Positions 1-8,886 of a stretch of 24,639 bases of DNA are shown here, one piece after another. The notes under the pieces were generated by a model, which had not been told where the DNA came from, made no database searches, and worked only from the letters and a program-made list of their open reading frames with translations. Position numbers and translations under genes: made by a program. Source of the DNA: a virus. Position 1 is the stretch's first letter. Each line of letters starts with the position of its first letter. The stretch spans positions 1 through 24,639 of IMG/VR virus record IMGVR_UViG_3300025086_000228; one strand, 5' to 3'.

Positions 1-2470
1 CGTAACCAATATAAGTTCCACCTTCTGTTTGAGCGTGTTGGGCAGTTGTACCAGCATTATAACCAACCGCAACCATATTATTTGTAGTAGTTATAGAATC
101 TAAAGCATTTGCACCTATTGCGACATTTTTGCTACCAGTTGTAATCGCTTTTAATGCATCTTTACCGATTCCAGTATTGTTTGCATTAGCATTATTAGAT
201 ACACCCTTACCAGCCTCATAACCAATATAAGTATTATTGCCACCAGTATTATTTCCATAACCAGCGTTATAGCCGAAGCCAACATTTGCAGAACCACTTG
301 AATTTAATCTTAATGCATTGTAACCAACCGCGGTCATAAAAGCTTGTGTGTTTGTCAATAAACAACTTTGCCCTACCGCAGTATTATAATTACCACTAAT
401 ATTTGAAGCTAATGCTCCACCGCCTATTGCTACATTAGATGTAACTGTTGTGCCAACATTTAAGGCTTGATAACCAACCGCTACATTTGAAGAACCAGCT
501 GTAATAGATTTTCCTGAATGGTAACCTACTGCTACATTATTTGCACCTGAAGTAAGAGCTTTAAGAGATTCTCTACCTATTGCTACACTATTACTAGTTT
601 GCGTAGTTTGTAATGCTTGGTAACCGATAGCAACATTATGGTCAGCACTATCACTATTAACTAAATTCATAGTTTGATAGCCAATGGCAACATTCATATC
701 CTCTCCACCATCAGCAGATGACATTGTGCTTTGTCCTATTGCTACATTACTATTGCCAGTTGTTATAGATAATAAAGCACTTTTACCTATCGCAATATTT
801 TCTGTTCCGCTTGTAAGAGATGCTAAAGCACTAACTCCCAATCCTACATTTCTGGCTCCAGTTGTGATTGCAGTTAATGATTGATAACCAACTGCAGTAT
901 TATCAGTATGCGATTGACCACTAGCACCTTTCATTGCCTCATTTCCAATTGCAGTATTTTTAGTACCAGTTACATTATTATAACTTGCACTATAACCCAT
1001 AGCAACATTATTAGCTATTTGTCCTTCTACAGTTAGATTTCCAGCATTTTGAGAATAAAGACCTATTGCAATATTTCTTTTTCCAGCAGTATTAGTATAT
1101 AATGATTGAGTACCAATCGCAATATTTTCACTAGCAACAGTTCCACTATATGATGCACCTCTGCCTATTCCAACATTTTCAGTTCCAGTAGTTAATGAAT
1201 ATAAAGCTTCATGACCTATTACAGTATTATTTCCACCAGTTGTAACTGCAGTAAGTGCTTTATATCCTACTGCTACTGAACTACTTGCAGTAAAAGCTGA
1301 ACCATCACTTGATTTTGTTGCTCCTCCTAGTGAGGCATAACCTACTGCTACATTATTTTTAGCAGTATTGTTTGCAACTGTATCATCTCCCCCTGACATC
1401 GCTAAAGCTCCAATAGCAGTATTATTTTCTCCAGCTCCACCGCCACCAGTTGTTCCTAATTTTTGTAATGTGTATGCACCTACTCCAGTATTATAATTTA
1501 ATAAAACATTTAAGCCTGCTTGATACCCTAAAAATGTTCCATCAGTTCCAGTTGCACTGTTTTTAGCAGATTGATACCCAATAGATGTATTTCTAGCACC
1601 TGAAGTAAGAGCTTTAAGAGATTCATATCCAATAGCTACTGTACCATCTGCACCTGATGTGGTTGCTCCGTAAACGGCGTTTGAACCTATTATTACTGCT
1701 TTATCAATATCATCTGAACCAAATCCAGCTAAAGCACCTACGACAGTATTATGAGAACCAGTAAATCCACTTGTTCCATTTAATGCTAAAGTTCCAACTA
1801 AGGTATTACTAGAACCATCAGTATGTTGACCACCAGCCGAAGCACCTACAAATGTTTGATTTACAAAAGCGTTTCCTGAATCGTATTTACCACCAGCAAA
1901 ATATCCTACAAATGTTGCTCTTTGACCATTAGTCATTAATTCACCAGCACCACTACCAATAGCAACATTTCTACTAGCATTTCCATCTGTAGCAATTTTG
2001 TTAAAGGCATTTTGTCCTATTGCAACTATATGACTAGCGTTAGTTCCTTGCGACATTGCTTGATAACCAATAAAAACACAAGCATAAGGTGTAGTTAATG
2101 CTGAACCCGCTTGATATCCCAATCCTACATTATTACCACCAGTTGTAAGAGCTTTTAATGACTGAGTTCCTACGGCAGTATTGCTTGAACCCGAAGATGC
2201 ATTCCACAAAGATTGAGCTCCAACGGCTACATTATTACTGCTAGTAGCACTTCCATTTGCTCCTTTTAAAGCATAATAGCCAACCGCTACATTATTGCCA
2301 CCAGTAGTATTTTCAGATAAAGACCTCCATCCGATAGCAACATTGCCAGTTCCAGTAGTAGTGTCTAACCCCGAATCTTCACCATAAAAAGCGTTTTGCT
2401 GAGAACCATTTATTAAAGAATTACCAGCAGATTTTCCAAATATTGTATTTGATGAACCACTATCATTATT
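1..2470 (-). repeat. Degenerate tandem array coding for about 46 NVAIG-type units
   Basis: Within the fibre gene, units of roughly 48-60 bases recur. On the plus strand they appear as variants of CCxATxGCxACATT followed by ACCAGTxGT. Units differ in sequence but keep the xVAIGxxAL core; some are stretched to 22-25 residues by insertions (for example near 1310-1450). The divergence argues for an old array rather than a recent expansion. Confidence 0.85.
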
Positions 2471-4510
2471 ACTAAGACTAATGCGAGAGTTGGCATCAAG
2501 TATAAATGAGAAATTTGAAGTACTAGATTCTCGCATAAACTTAATTACACCATTATCAAATAGAATACCATTCTCAAAATTACCAGCACTTGTATTATAC
2601 ATTATTCGAGCTTGACCACCAGTTAAAGTCATATCGGGGTAAGTATTTGCACCTTCAAAGGCTACATCAGCTCCACTTGAACCTCCAAACTTGACACCTC
2701 CAGCGTTTGTAACCATTAATCTCATAGATGAATCAGTAAGATTATAAATGTAATATCCTAATGTACCTGAACCTATTTGCCAATCTTCACTAGTGCTATT
2801 CGCTCCAGTAAATTTTATAAATGTTCCATCTCCATTATTTGTGTTATGTAATTGCAGTAATTGTCCATTAGCTACATTTGAGCTAATGTGCAATGGATGA
2901 CTAGGCGAGGTTGTGCCTATGCCAACTCGCTGACTACTATCAATTCTAATTGCATCAGTAGAGCCAGTTTGAATTTGGATATAACTTGACTGTCCTAATA
3001 TTCTTGTACCTCCACTCCATACAAGATAATTATTATCAGATAATCTTATATTTCCATTTACATGAAGAGCTTCACTAGGCGAAACTGTTTTAATACCAAC
3101 TCTACTTGTGTATCCACCACCACCACCTATTTTTAATACAGGATTATTTGTGGTTTGGTCATTGAAAAAAGTGATATCTCTATCACTACTACTAGCATGA
3201 TGTGCTAAATTTGGGCCAAATTGAATCCATTTTCTTTGATATACCCTACCATTAGTATCGTGAAATCCATGTATAGCATCTGATACTCTTAAAGTACCAT
3301 GAACATCTAAATTATGGTCAATGTCTAGTGTACCGATGCCAACTTTACCATCATCAGTAATTCTTAATTTTTCAGAACCAGCAGTCCAAAAAATAAAATC
3401 ATCTGAAGAATGGTCGTATCTTATCATTCCTCTACGTTCTGCACTTGATGCACTTGTACCATCTCCAAAATGAATATTACCAGTATTACTTGTTCCAGTA
3501 ATAATACTTAAACCCGCACTACCAGCTTCTTTAATAACTAAATTAGTTGCACTTGTTCCATAATCAAGAGGTGAGGTTGTGCCTATGCCAACTGACCCAG
3601 TAAATGCTGAAACTGGAGCGACACCATCTCCCTTTAAAACTAAAATATCGCTATAAGCACCACTACCACTACTAGTATTGTATGTTTTAAATGCGTGTTT
3701 AAGAAATACAGAATAAGTAAGAGTATTTTGTGTATTTCCATGAATAACATTTTTATTAAGGTCTGCTGTTTCTCCAAATTGAAACACATCATTTACAAAA
3801 GACTTTCCACCAGCATCAAGTCTTATTTTTTCTGCACCCGAACCATTAAATAATTTTAAAGCAACATTATCACCACTATCGGTATCAATCCTAAAAGCAG
3901 TATTGCTACCATTATCTTGAACACCTTGTATGTAATCTTTATTTGAGCCAGTTGGTTGTTGAATAGTTAAAGCATAATTGCTGTTAGGCGAAATTGTGCC
4001 TATACCAATACCGCTATTAGTAATTGCCATTCTATTAGCATTATCAGTTCTAAATCTTATAAAGTCACTTGCTTCATCGCCTTGAATAGCCACTCTTCCT
4101 TTATTAGCATCTGTAGTTGCAAATGTTAAAATTTGTTGATTATCAAGTCTTATATTACCAGCAGAAATATCTAGCTTTTCTACTGGTGAGGATGTGCCAA
4201 TACCAACATTAGTATCTTGCACAACCATAGCAAGATTGTTATCTGCTGTAAATTCTAATTGAGTTTGTTTAAATTGTAAAAAAGTGTCATTGGTTATATC
4301 ACCAATTTTTCTGTTTGTAGCATTACCAGTATCAATATTACCAGTACTAAAAACAGCATTTCCATTTACAACTTGAAATGCACCTCCAGCATCGTCTGCC
4401 CATTCTACACTAGTACCATTAGCCGAAACTTTAAGCACCTTCCCCGAACTTGGGGAAGATGCTATCTTGTTGGCTTGTTGCAGGGTTTCTGCTAATTCAC
4501 GCCACGCCAT
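1..4510 (-). CDS. Giant fibre/adhesin with YadA-head-like repeats (partial, C-terminus beyond the window)
   Basis: The frame stays open from an ATG at 4510 to the left edge, at least 1503 codons. The N-terminus (MAWRELAETLQQANKIA) resembles short virion-anchoring starts of phage fibres. Residues of about 100-540 contain six VGIGTxSP-type motifs, common in phage tail fibres. From about residue 680 the protein is a long run of units of mostly 16-20 residues with the pattern NVAIGYxAL...TTGxN, about 46 of them, which is the repeat style of YadA/Hep_Hag trimeric adhesin heads. I infer a trimeric beta-roll fibre that binds the host surface. The end is missing, so a C-terminal chaperone such as peptidase S74 cannot be checked. 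It starts 3 bases after the stop of the gene at 4514-4708, with only a weak GTGAG-like ribosome site, so translation is probably coupled. Function is inferred from repeat chemistry; receptor unknown. Confidence 0.85.
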   Translation of the reverse strand, partial: MAWRELAETLQQANKIASSPSSGKVLKVSANGTSVEWADDAGGAFQVVNGNAVFSTGNIDTGNATNRKIGDITNDTFLQFKQTQLEFTADNNLAMVVQDTNVGIGTSSPVEKLDISAGNIRLDNQQILTFATTDANKGRVAIQGDEASDFIRFRTDNANRMAITNSGIGIGTISPNSNYALTIQQPTGSNKDYIQGVQDNGSNTAFRIDTDSGDNVALKLFNGSGAEKIRLDAGGKSFVNDVFQFGETADLNKNVIHGNTQNTLTYSVFLKHAFKTYNTSSGSGAYSDILVLKGDGVAPVSAFTGSVGIGTTSPLDYGTSATNLVIKEAGSAGLSIITGTSNTGNIHFGDGTSASSAERRGMIRYDHSSDDFIFWTAGSEKLRITDDGKVGIGTLDIDHNLDVHGTLRVSDAIHGFHDTNGRVYQRKWIQFGPNLAHHASSSDRDITFFNDQTTNNPVLKIGGGGGYTSRVGIKTVSPSEALHVNGNIRLSDNNYLVWSGGTRILGQSSYIQIQTGSTDAIRIDSSQRVGIGTTSPSHPLHISSNVANGQLLQLHNTNNGDGTFIKFTGANSTSEDWQIGSGTLGYYIYNLTDSSMRLMVTNAGGVKFGGSSGADVAFEGANTYPDMTLTGGQARIMYNTSAGNFENGILFDNGVIKFMRESSTSNFSFILDANSRISLSNNDSGSSNTIFGKSAGNSLINGSQQNAFYGEDSGLDTTTGTGNVAIGWRSLSENTTGGNNVAVGYYALKGANGSATSSNNVAVGAQSLWNASSGSSNTAVGTQSLKALTTGGNNVGLGYQAGSALTTPYACVFIGYQAMSQGTNASHIVAIGQNAFNKIATDGNASRNVAIGSGAGELMTNGQRATFVGYFAGGKYDSGNAFVNQTFVGASAGGQHTDGSSNTLVGTLALNGTSGFTGSHNTVVGALAGFGSDDIDKAVIIGSNAVYGATTSGADGTVAIGYESLKALTSGARNTSIGYQSAKNSATGTDGTFLGYQAGLNVLLNYNTGVGAYTLQKLGTTGGGGAGENNTAIGALAMSGGDDTVANNTAKNNVAVGYASLGGATKSSDGSAFTASSSVAVGYKALTAVTTGGNNTVIGHEALYSLTTGTENVGIGRGASYSGTVASENIAIGTQSLYTNTAGKRNIAIGLYSQNAGNLTVEGQIANNVAMGYSASYNNVTGTKNTAIGNEAMKGASGQSHTDNTAVGYQSLTAITTGARNVGLGVSALASLTSGTENIAIGKSALLSITTGNSNVAIGQSTMSSADGGEDMNVAIGYQTMNLVNSDSADHNVAIGYQALQTTQTSNSVAIGRESLKALTSGANNVAVGYHSGKSITAGSSNVAVGYQALNVGTTVTSNVAIGGGALASNISGNYNTAVGQSCLLTNTQAFMTAVGYNALRLNSSGSANVGFGYNAGYGNNTGGNNTYIGYEAGKGVSNNANANNTGIGKDALKAITTGSKNVAIGANALDSITTTNNMVAVGYNAGTTAQHAQTEGGTYIGY

Positions 4511-4513
4511 TTG

Positions 4514-4708
4514 TTAAGCACTCACTTGTGCTGAACTCGCTTTATCAGCCTTTTTATTGCTCTTGTCAGAAGACTTTATCATTGACTGATAACTTTCTCC
4601 TAGTTTTTCAAGAACACCTTGAGCAAACGCAGAATCCTTTGCTTGGATACTTGTATTTGCTATAGCCTGAATTACGAATTCCATCTCTTGTTGAGTTAAC
4701 TTACTCAT
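4514..4708 (-). CDS. Small helical protein of the structural operon, unknown function
   Basis: This gene encodes 64 residues, starting MSKLTQQEMEFVIQAIAN. It is predicted mostly helical with a Lys/Ser/Ala-rich tail (about residues 45-64). A good ribosome site (AGGAGA, 7 bases before the ATG) supports the start. It lies between an appendage-like gene and the giant fibre gene, whose ATG begins 3 bases after this stop. Its place suggests a minor virion or fibre-assembly component. No family is recognised and no catalytic motif is visible. Confidence 0.7.
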   Translation of the reverse strand: MSKLTQQEMEFVIQAIANTSIQAKDSAFAQGVLEKLGESYQSMIKSSDKSNKKADKASSAQVSA

Positions 4709-4729
4709 GTTGCATTCTCCTATTTGTGG

Positions 4730-5032
4730 TTAAGGCCTCCAAACTTTGAAGACCCCTATTGCACTATCAAATACTATATCACCAGCACCGCCAGTGAGTG
4801 TATTTAATTCTGTTGTTGTTTTAGTTGGCAGTCTAAATGAACCTTGCCTTACGTCTAATGCCTTACCTGCTGGTATTTTTAAAGTTGAAGTAGAAAGTTG
4901 TATTGCAGAAGCAACTCCTTCGCCATCAGCAACTGTTTTTAATGAAGATTCTAAACCTTGATTATCTGTTCCAGAATTAACTGTTAATATATCTTTGTAA
5001 GTATTTTTTATTTGCTTGCCCGATAAAGACAT
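4730..5032 (-). CDS. Putative virion appendage or fibre-associated protein, 100 aa
   Basis: The protein begins MSLSGKQIKNTYKDILTV and continues with a stretch rich in Ser, Thr and Gly (about residues 18-85), ending FDSAIGVFKVWRP. This style, an N-terminal 'G..IK.TYKDIL.V' followed by short beta-rich segments, is common in small phage neck or fibre-base proteins, but I cannot assign a family firmly. The ATG overlaps the stop of the upstream 49-aa gene as TAATG, and AGGGGG lies just upstream, so the start is secure. The position next to the fibre suggests an adaptor or decoration role. Confidence 0.75.
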   Translation of the reverse strand: MSLSGKQIKNTYKDILTVNSGTDNQGLESSLKTVADGEGVASAIQLSTSTLKIPAGKALDVRQGSFRLPTKTTTELNTLTGGAGDIVFDSAIGVFKVWRP

Positions 5033-5181
5033 TATATCCCCCTAAGTATTGAGTCTTGAGCAGTTATTGTTCTAATTTCACTGTTAGATAAACCTTGATA
5101 AGATTCTGCATTTTCCCAATTAGCAGAAACATCCCAGGTGTTTTCACCAAATATGTGAATATTTAACGCCCTTAATTCCAT
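5032..5181 (-). CDS. Small structural-operon protein, 49 aa, unknown
   Basis: This small frame starts at an ATG that overlaps the stop of the upstream gene (TAATG at 5183-5179) and ends in a TAATG overlap with the next gene (5034-5030). It fills the only gap between these genes exactly. The product starts MELRALNIHIFGENTWDV and is acidic to neutral with two Trp residues. The double overlap is strong evidence that it is translated. Function is unknown; the neighbours suggest a neck or virion component. Confidence 0.7.
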   Translation of the reverse strand: MELRALNIHIFGENTWDVSANWENAESYQGLSNSEIRTITAQDSILRGI

Positions 5182-5564
5182 TATAATTCTGTTCCCATAA
5201 TAACAACTGAAGTTTCTTCTGATTTATGAGAGTTAGCTTCTTTCTTACCTTCAGCGCATGCCATTTCAAATTTTCCAAGAAAATATTGCGCTTGTTTAAT
5301 ATCACCAGCTTTTTCATAACCATGCGCTATAGCCTTATAACATAACGCTTCGTGAAACTCTACAGGAATTACAGGGGATTCATTCATTCCTGTTTCTACT
5401 CTAACTGATGCACTATTCAATGCCCCATTAGCCACCCCAACAAAAGGAGAGTCATGTCTTGAGGCATGAATAGTTAAAGTTCCAGCTGTAGGCCCAGTCA
5501 AGTTCCCATTAGATTCATCTGCAATTGCAATAGCGTCTTTGTCTATCCAATATACTTTTGCCAT
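5181..5564 (-). CDS. Putative neck / head-tail connector protein, 127 aa
   Basis: The N-terminal part (MAKVYWIDKDAIAIAD and on) is beta-rich. The C-terminal part (about residues 65-110: EFHEALCYKAIAHGYEKAGD, then a helix with FLGKFEMACAEGKKEA) is helical and resembles the end of small phage head-completion or neck proteins. A ribosome site (AAAGGA) lies about 10 bases before the ATG, and the ATG overlaps the upstream stop (TAATG). It lies among adaptor-like genes downstream of the capsid gene. The role is inferred mainly from position. Confidence 0.65.
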   Translation of the reverse strand: MAKVYWIDKDAIAIADESNGNLTGPTAGTLTIHASRHDSPFVGVANGALNSASVRVETGMNESPVIPVEFHEALCYKAIAHGYEKAGDIKQAQYFLGKFEMACAEGKKEANSHKSEETSVVIMGTEL

Positions 5565-5896
5565 TATATTGCATCCTTTTCTGGAGTACTTTGCAGTCTG
5601 CTAATTCTTTCATCATTAAAATAAACAATGTTAATTGAAACAATTTCATCGTCTATTTGATACCATCTTGTATTGGCAGTAATTGCTTTTGTAAATACTC
5701 CTCTTAAAATTTTTGTTTTCTTTGTAAATTCTCTTAATGCTTGATTTAAGTAAACTCTAGCTTCATTTTCTAACATTGCTGGATGATGCGTTCTTACAAG
5801 TTCAATCATCTGTTCTTGAGTTAAACCGTATCCATAACTTGTAGATGTTCCTGAAATTGTAGGGGAATTTGTTGTTGTTGGATTTGTTTGAGCCAT
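5564..5896 (-). CDS. Putative head-tail adaptor, 110 aa
   Basis: After a Thr/Ser/Asn-rich N-terminus (residues 1-22), a helical segment follows (QEQMIELVRTHHPAMLENEA, then ARVYLNQALREFTKKTKIL) and then a short beta-rich segment with WYQIDDEIVSINIVYFND. A helix with 'EARVYLNQALREF' followed by 'RWYQIDDEIV..I..VY' is typical of phage adaptor proteins that coat the portal ring (the gp6/gp10 type). Its place after the capsid gene agrees. It shares TAATG overlaps with both neighbours. Confidence 0.6.
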   Translation of the reverse strand: MAQTNPTTTNSPTISGTSTSYGYGLTQEQMIELVRTHHPAMLENEARVYLNQALREFTKKTKILRGVFTKAITANTRWYQIDDEIVSINIVYFNDERISRLQSTPEKDAI

Positions 5897-6564
5897 TATT
5901 CAACCTCTTGAGATTGTTGTATAGGCATATCGGTTAATTGACTTAATTCAACCATATACATTTGATTTAAAACTTGCAATTCTCCTTGAACAACTTGAGC
6001 GAGTTCTACATCTTCATCTTCATGTAATAAAGTGTTCATTTTATGTTGAACTAATCTGACAGCTGAACCTAAAATAACTGCATATTCAGCTTGGTCTGGA
6101 AAATTTGCTATTGTTGTAGCTGTATTTAATATTGATGTTGGAATTCCTATAAAATACAATTGAGCTTTTATTGTATTTGTAGGGTCAGGTTTTACAAATA
6201 ATTTTGCACCTGTAGCTGTTTGTCCTTCAATATAATAAACTGGGCTTGATTCAGTTGGTGCATATATACTATTTGAACTTGCACTCACTTTTGCTTTCAT
6301 TTCTAAAGGAACCTCAACGCAACCTATTCCATTTCTTAATACTTTAGATATTTTTACGTTTGTAACAGAAGCTCCAGCATGGTCAGAAATCTCTAATACT
6401 ATTGTATTTTGTTTTATTTGCTCATCAGATAAAACATCCAATACATTACGTGCTGATTGCAACAAGAAATTGTTCAGCATATCGGTGTATTCTGTTTCTT
6501 CAGCTGTAGTACTAAACGTACTTTTACCTGCTAAGTTTTCTATTTGTGTTCTAAAATTTGCCAT
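5896..6564 (-). CDS. Putative head-tail connector / adaptor, 222 aa
   Basis: I choose the ATG at 6564 (MANFRTQIENLAGKSTF). The longer frame would begin with TTG at 6576 inside a hairpin, while GCGAGGAAC serves as ribosome site for the ATG. The protein has an N-terminal helical region (TDMLNNFLLQSARNVLDVLS), a central beta-rich region of about residues 55-150, and a C-terminal helix (FPDQAEYAVILGSAVRLVQH, then KMNTLLHEDEDVELA). This layout is typical of large adaptor proteins encoded after the capsid gene in phages. It is the first gene after the capsid gene and overlaps the next one by TAATG. Confidence 0.6.
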   Translation of the reverse strand: MANFRTQIENLAGKSTFSTTAEETEYTDMLNNFLLQSARNVLDVLSDEQIKQNTIVLEISDHAGASVTNVKISKVLRNGIGCVEVPLEMKAKVSASSNSIYAPTESSPVYYIEGQTATGAKLFVKPDPTNTIKAQLYFIGIPTSILNTATTIANFPDQAEYAVILGSAVRLVQHKMNTLLHEDEDVELAQVVQGELQVLNQMYMVELSQLTDMPIQQSQEVE

Positions 6565-6575
6565 TGTTCCTCGCA

Positions 6576-6602
6576 AGTGGGGAGCAGAAAGCGCCCCCCA
6601 CT
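6576..6602 (-). other. GC-rich hairpin between the capsid and adaptor genes
   Basis: AGTGGGG pairs perfectly with CCCCACT around a 13-base interior that can add a two-base GC stem. No T-run follows in the direction of transcription, so this is not a clear terminator. It may attenuate transcription, or protect or process the mRNA end after the capsid gene. Confidence 0.55.
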
Positions 6603-6620
6603 ATTGTTATGTTTCCGTTG

Positions 6621-7943
6621 TTACGGAGTAACCATTAGGGCATGGCTTTCGAGTAACGAAATACCAATACCTTCATCAGACATATACTGGTCTTTAACAC
6701 CATCATAGTCATTAGCCTGAATTGAGGCTTGAAACTGAGGCGCTCTGTATTGTGCGTGGAAAAGATTATCCGCATCCACAATAAGCATATGTTTGTTATA
6801 AGGGCCACGTAATGCAGGAGTTGGAATTAACTGGAGCATACCGTGAGGTGTTTCTAGCATTCTGTAATTGAATCCTAGTGTATCTCTTTTCATGTCTCCA
6901 AGATTAACTGTCCAACCTGAGTCTTTAGCCCAAGAACTAGTAGTTCCACTACCTTGCTTAGACCAATATCCCAATGCACCAGCACCTACAAACGCTTTTT
7001 TAACGCCTACAGTTGGTACATATTGGAATACTTTTTCCATTGCATCAACAAATTCACCATAAGTATCAATATCAGCTGAAGCAAATACGTTTTGAGCATC
7101 ACCAGATGCTGTTCCGTATTCTTTTAAAGCAGTTATGATACCAGTAGTTGTTCTAACAGCTTTACCATTTTTATCAGATACAGCTTCTAAGTCAGAAAAA
7201 CCGCCACTAATTCCTTTTGGATTAGAACCAAATAAGAAAGAGCGTTCTTTTTGTATTTTATGCTCTTGAGATTTCATTGTACGAAGTCTAGCTAACTCTT
7301 TTGACTCACCACGAAGCGATGCTTCAAGAAGAGTACCTGTGATTTCCAAAGGTGTTTTGAAAATCTGAGTAGAGTTATAGACAACGCTCAAGTCATCAGA
7401 CCATGCTTCAGGAGAGTTTGTTCCCTCGCCTAATGCACTACCAACGATTAAAAAATGGTCATCATCATTACCATCATATGCATCGTCACTAATGTTCTTG
7501 AATTTAATCTCAACTGGGCTTGCAGAAGTATCAACAACTGTTATTAATACCTTACCTACTGAATCACCAGTTGGAGAACCACCACTATTTGCAAAAACAT
7601 CACAAATAAGTCCTTCTAAATTATTTCCAAGTTCAATTCCTACTGGGCCATCAATATCAACTGCTGTTGCAAGTTCTGCACCACTAGCTACACTAGCAGG
7701 ATTTCCTGCAAGTTGAAATTGTTGTTTTTGCCAAGGATTTCTGTGTTCAAACATTTTGAACGTAGGGTCGCTCATACCAGAAATTGTATTTTGATTTGCA
7801 ATTACAGTGGTAAAAGGCGTTACATCAGTCCAAAGTTCCTTAACAACATTCGGCTTGATATAGAAATCCCTTCGGTCTGTGTAAAGTACTCCACTTCCAC
7901 CAAGATTCTTGGCGCCTTGGGAGCTTGTTACTACGTTAGCCAT
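6621..7943 (-). CDS. Major capsid protein
   Basis: The product is 440 residues, starting MANVVTSSQGAKNLGG, the usual size of an HK97-fold capsid subunit. The segment ELWTDVTPFTTVIANQNT (about residues 36-53) and the helix ESKELARLRTMKSQEHKIQK (about 213-232), followed by 'ERSFLFGSNPKG', are typical of large phage capsid proteins of the SU10/DUF5309-like kind; that subfamily assignment is tentative. It follows the scaffold gene directly with a strong ribosome site (AAAGGAAA). The order terminase-portal-scaffold-capsid gives most of the confidence. It should form the icosahedral head shell. Confidence 0.85.
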   Translation of the reverse strand: MANVVTSSQGAKNLGGSGVLYTDRRDFYIKPNVVKELWTDVTPFTTVIANQNTISGMSDPTFKMFEHRNPWQKQQFQLAGNPASVASGAELATAVDIDGPVGIELGNNLEGLICDVFANSGGSPTGDSVGKVLITVVDTSASPVEIKFKNISDDAYDGNDDDHFLIVGSALGEGTNSPEAWSDDLSVVYNSTQIFKTPLEITGTLLEASLRGESKELARLRTMKSQEHKIQKERSFLFGSNPKGISGGFSDLEAVSDKNGKAVRTTTGIITALKEYGTASGDAQNVFASADIDTYGEFVDAMEKVFQYVPTVGVKKAFVGAGALGYWSKQGSGTTSSWAKDSGWTVNLGDMKRDTLGFNYRMLETPHGMLQLIPTPALRGPYNKHMLIVDADNLFHAQYRAPQFQASIQANDYDGVKDQYMSDEGIGISLLESHALMVTP

Positions 7944-7955
7944 AGCTAATTTCCT

Positions 7956-8864
7956 TTATCGTTTGTTCGCCATCAAACTCATATTGAACAAATCTTCATC
8001 TGTGTACTGGGGTTCTGCTTGACCAGAGGCAATACCTGCTGGAGTTGGAACCTTTGCCATTTCAGAACGACTTGCCATTGTTTGAGCTTTCTGTCGAGTA
8101 GCTACCTCTTGCTGTGAGGGGGCAGAACGCAACTTGTCTAGATTAACTAAATTATCTAGAGTAATAGAGTCAGGAGATGAATAGTATTCTACAAAAGCCT
8201 GTGCTTTTTCTGGCGTATAACCATACTCAGCAGTTAATTGACCTAGCATTGCATTTCTGCTTTGCTCTGCCTGATACTCAGACTGCCTTTTGGCAATCTC
8301 AGCTTCTTTTGCTTGTAACTGATTCATAGCAACAGCTTCACGCTGTTCTTGGTAGTCAATCATGCCATCACGAAAGTCTTCCATTGCTACTCTATATTTG
8401 TACGAGTCACTATCTGCATCCATTACAGATTCAGTAGCATCATAGTTAGTTGGTTTGGTTGGACGGGTTGGTTTCTGTGGTAATTCCACTGATTTCTCTT
8501 GCGAGGGAACCTGTGGGGTGTCACCAGAAAGTGAAGATGCAACATTTTTCAAAACATCAGGATTAGATTGGATATACTCCGCAATTGGAGCAATCTTTTC
8601 ATATTCATTTAGTTTTTGACTCATAGTATCAAATTCACTTGCCTTTTGGTCGTACCGTGATTGCCAATATTGATAGCGCTGTTCTTCAGTGCCTTGTTCA
8701 ATATTCTCTGGCGTTTCCTCAATAACATTGTTATCAAGGGGAGCTTCTGTTTCAAGCTCGATGGGGTCACTTACATCATTTGTCTCAGTTCCTTCGTCCC
8801 ACATTAAATCATCTGATGGGATTGCTGGGTCTTCAACAGCAATGACTTCTTGTTCTTCAATCAT
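7956..8864 (-). CDS. Capsid scaffolding protein
   Basis: The product has 302 residues. The N-terminal 65 residues are very acidic (MIEEQEVIAVEDPAIPSDD and on). Long charged helices with coiled-coil character follow (about residues 65-95 and 160-205, rich in Gln, Glu, Lys and Ala), then a polar C-terminus ending YTDEDLFNMSLMANKR. Low complexity, acidity, predicted helices and a position between portal and capsid genes are the hallmarks of phage scaffold proteins, which guide procapsid assembly and then leave the head. A strong ribosome site (AGAAGGA, 7 bases before the ATG) supports the start. No protease motif is seen. Confidence 0.8.
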   Translation of the reverse strand: MIEEQEVIAVEDPAIPSDDLMWDEGTETNDVSDPIELETEAPLDNNVIEETPENIEQGTEEQRYQYWQSRYDQKASEFDTMSQKLNEYEKIAPIAEYIQSNPDVLKNVASSLSGDTPQVPSQEKSVELPQKPTRPTKPTNYDATESVMDADSDSYKYRVAMEDFRDGMIDYQEQREAVAMNQLQAKEAEIAKRQSEYQAEQSRNAMLGQLTAEYGYTPEKAQAFVEYYSSPDSITLDNLVNLDKLRSAPSQQEVATRQKAQTMASRSEMAKVPTPAGIASGQAEPQYTDEDLFNMSLMANKR

Positions 8865-8886
8865 CTTATATCCTTCTCCCTATTCG

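Noticed and set aside
684-884. Plus-strand frame opposite the fibre repeats.
   Set aside because: It is a shadow of the repeat array, rich in Pro/Ala/Val from the reverse complement of NVAIG codons, without a ribosome site.
1-2470. CRISPR array as an explanation for the repeated pattern.
   Set aside because: Repeats are degenerate, vary in length and keep one reading frame throughout; they are protein repeats.
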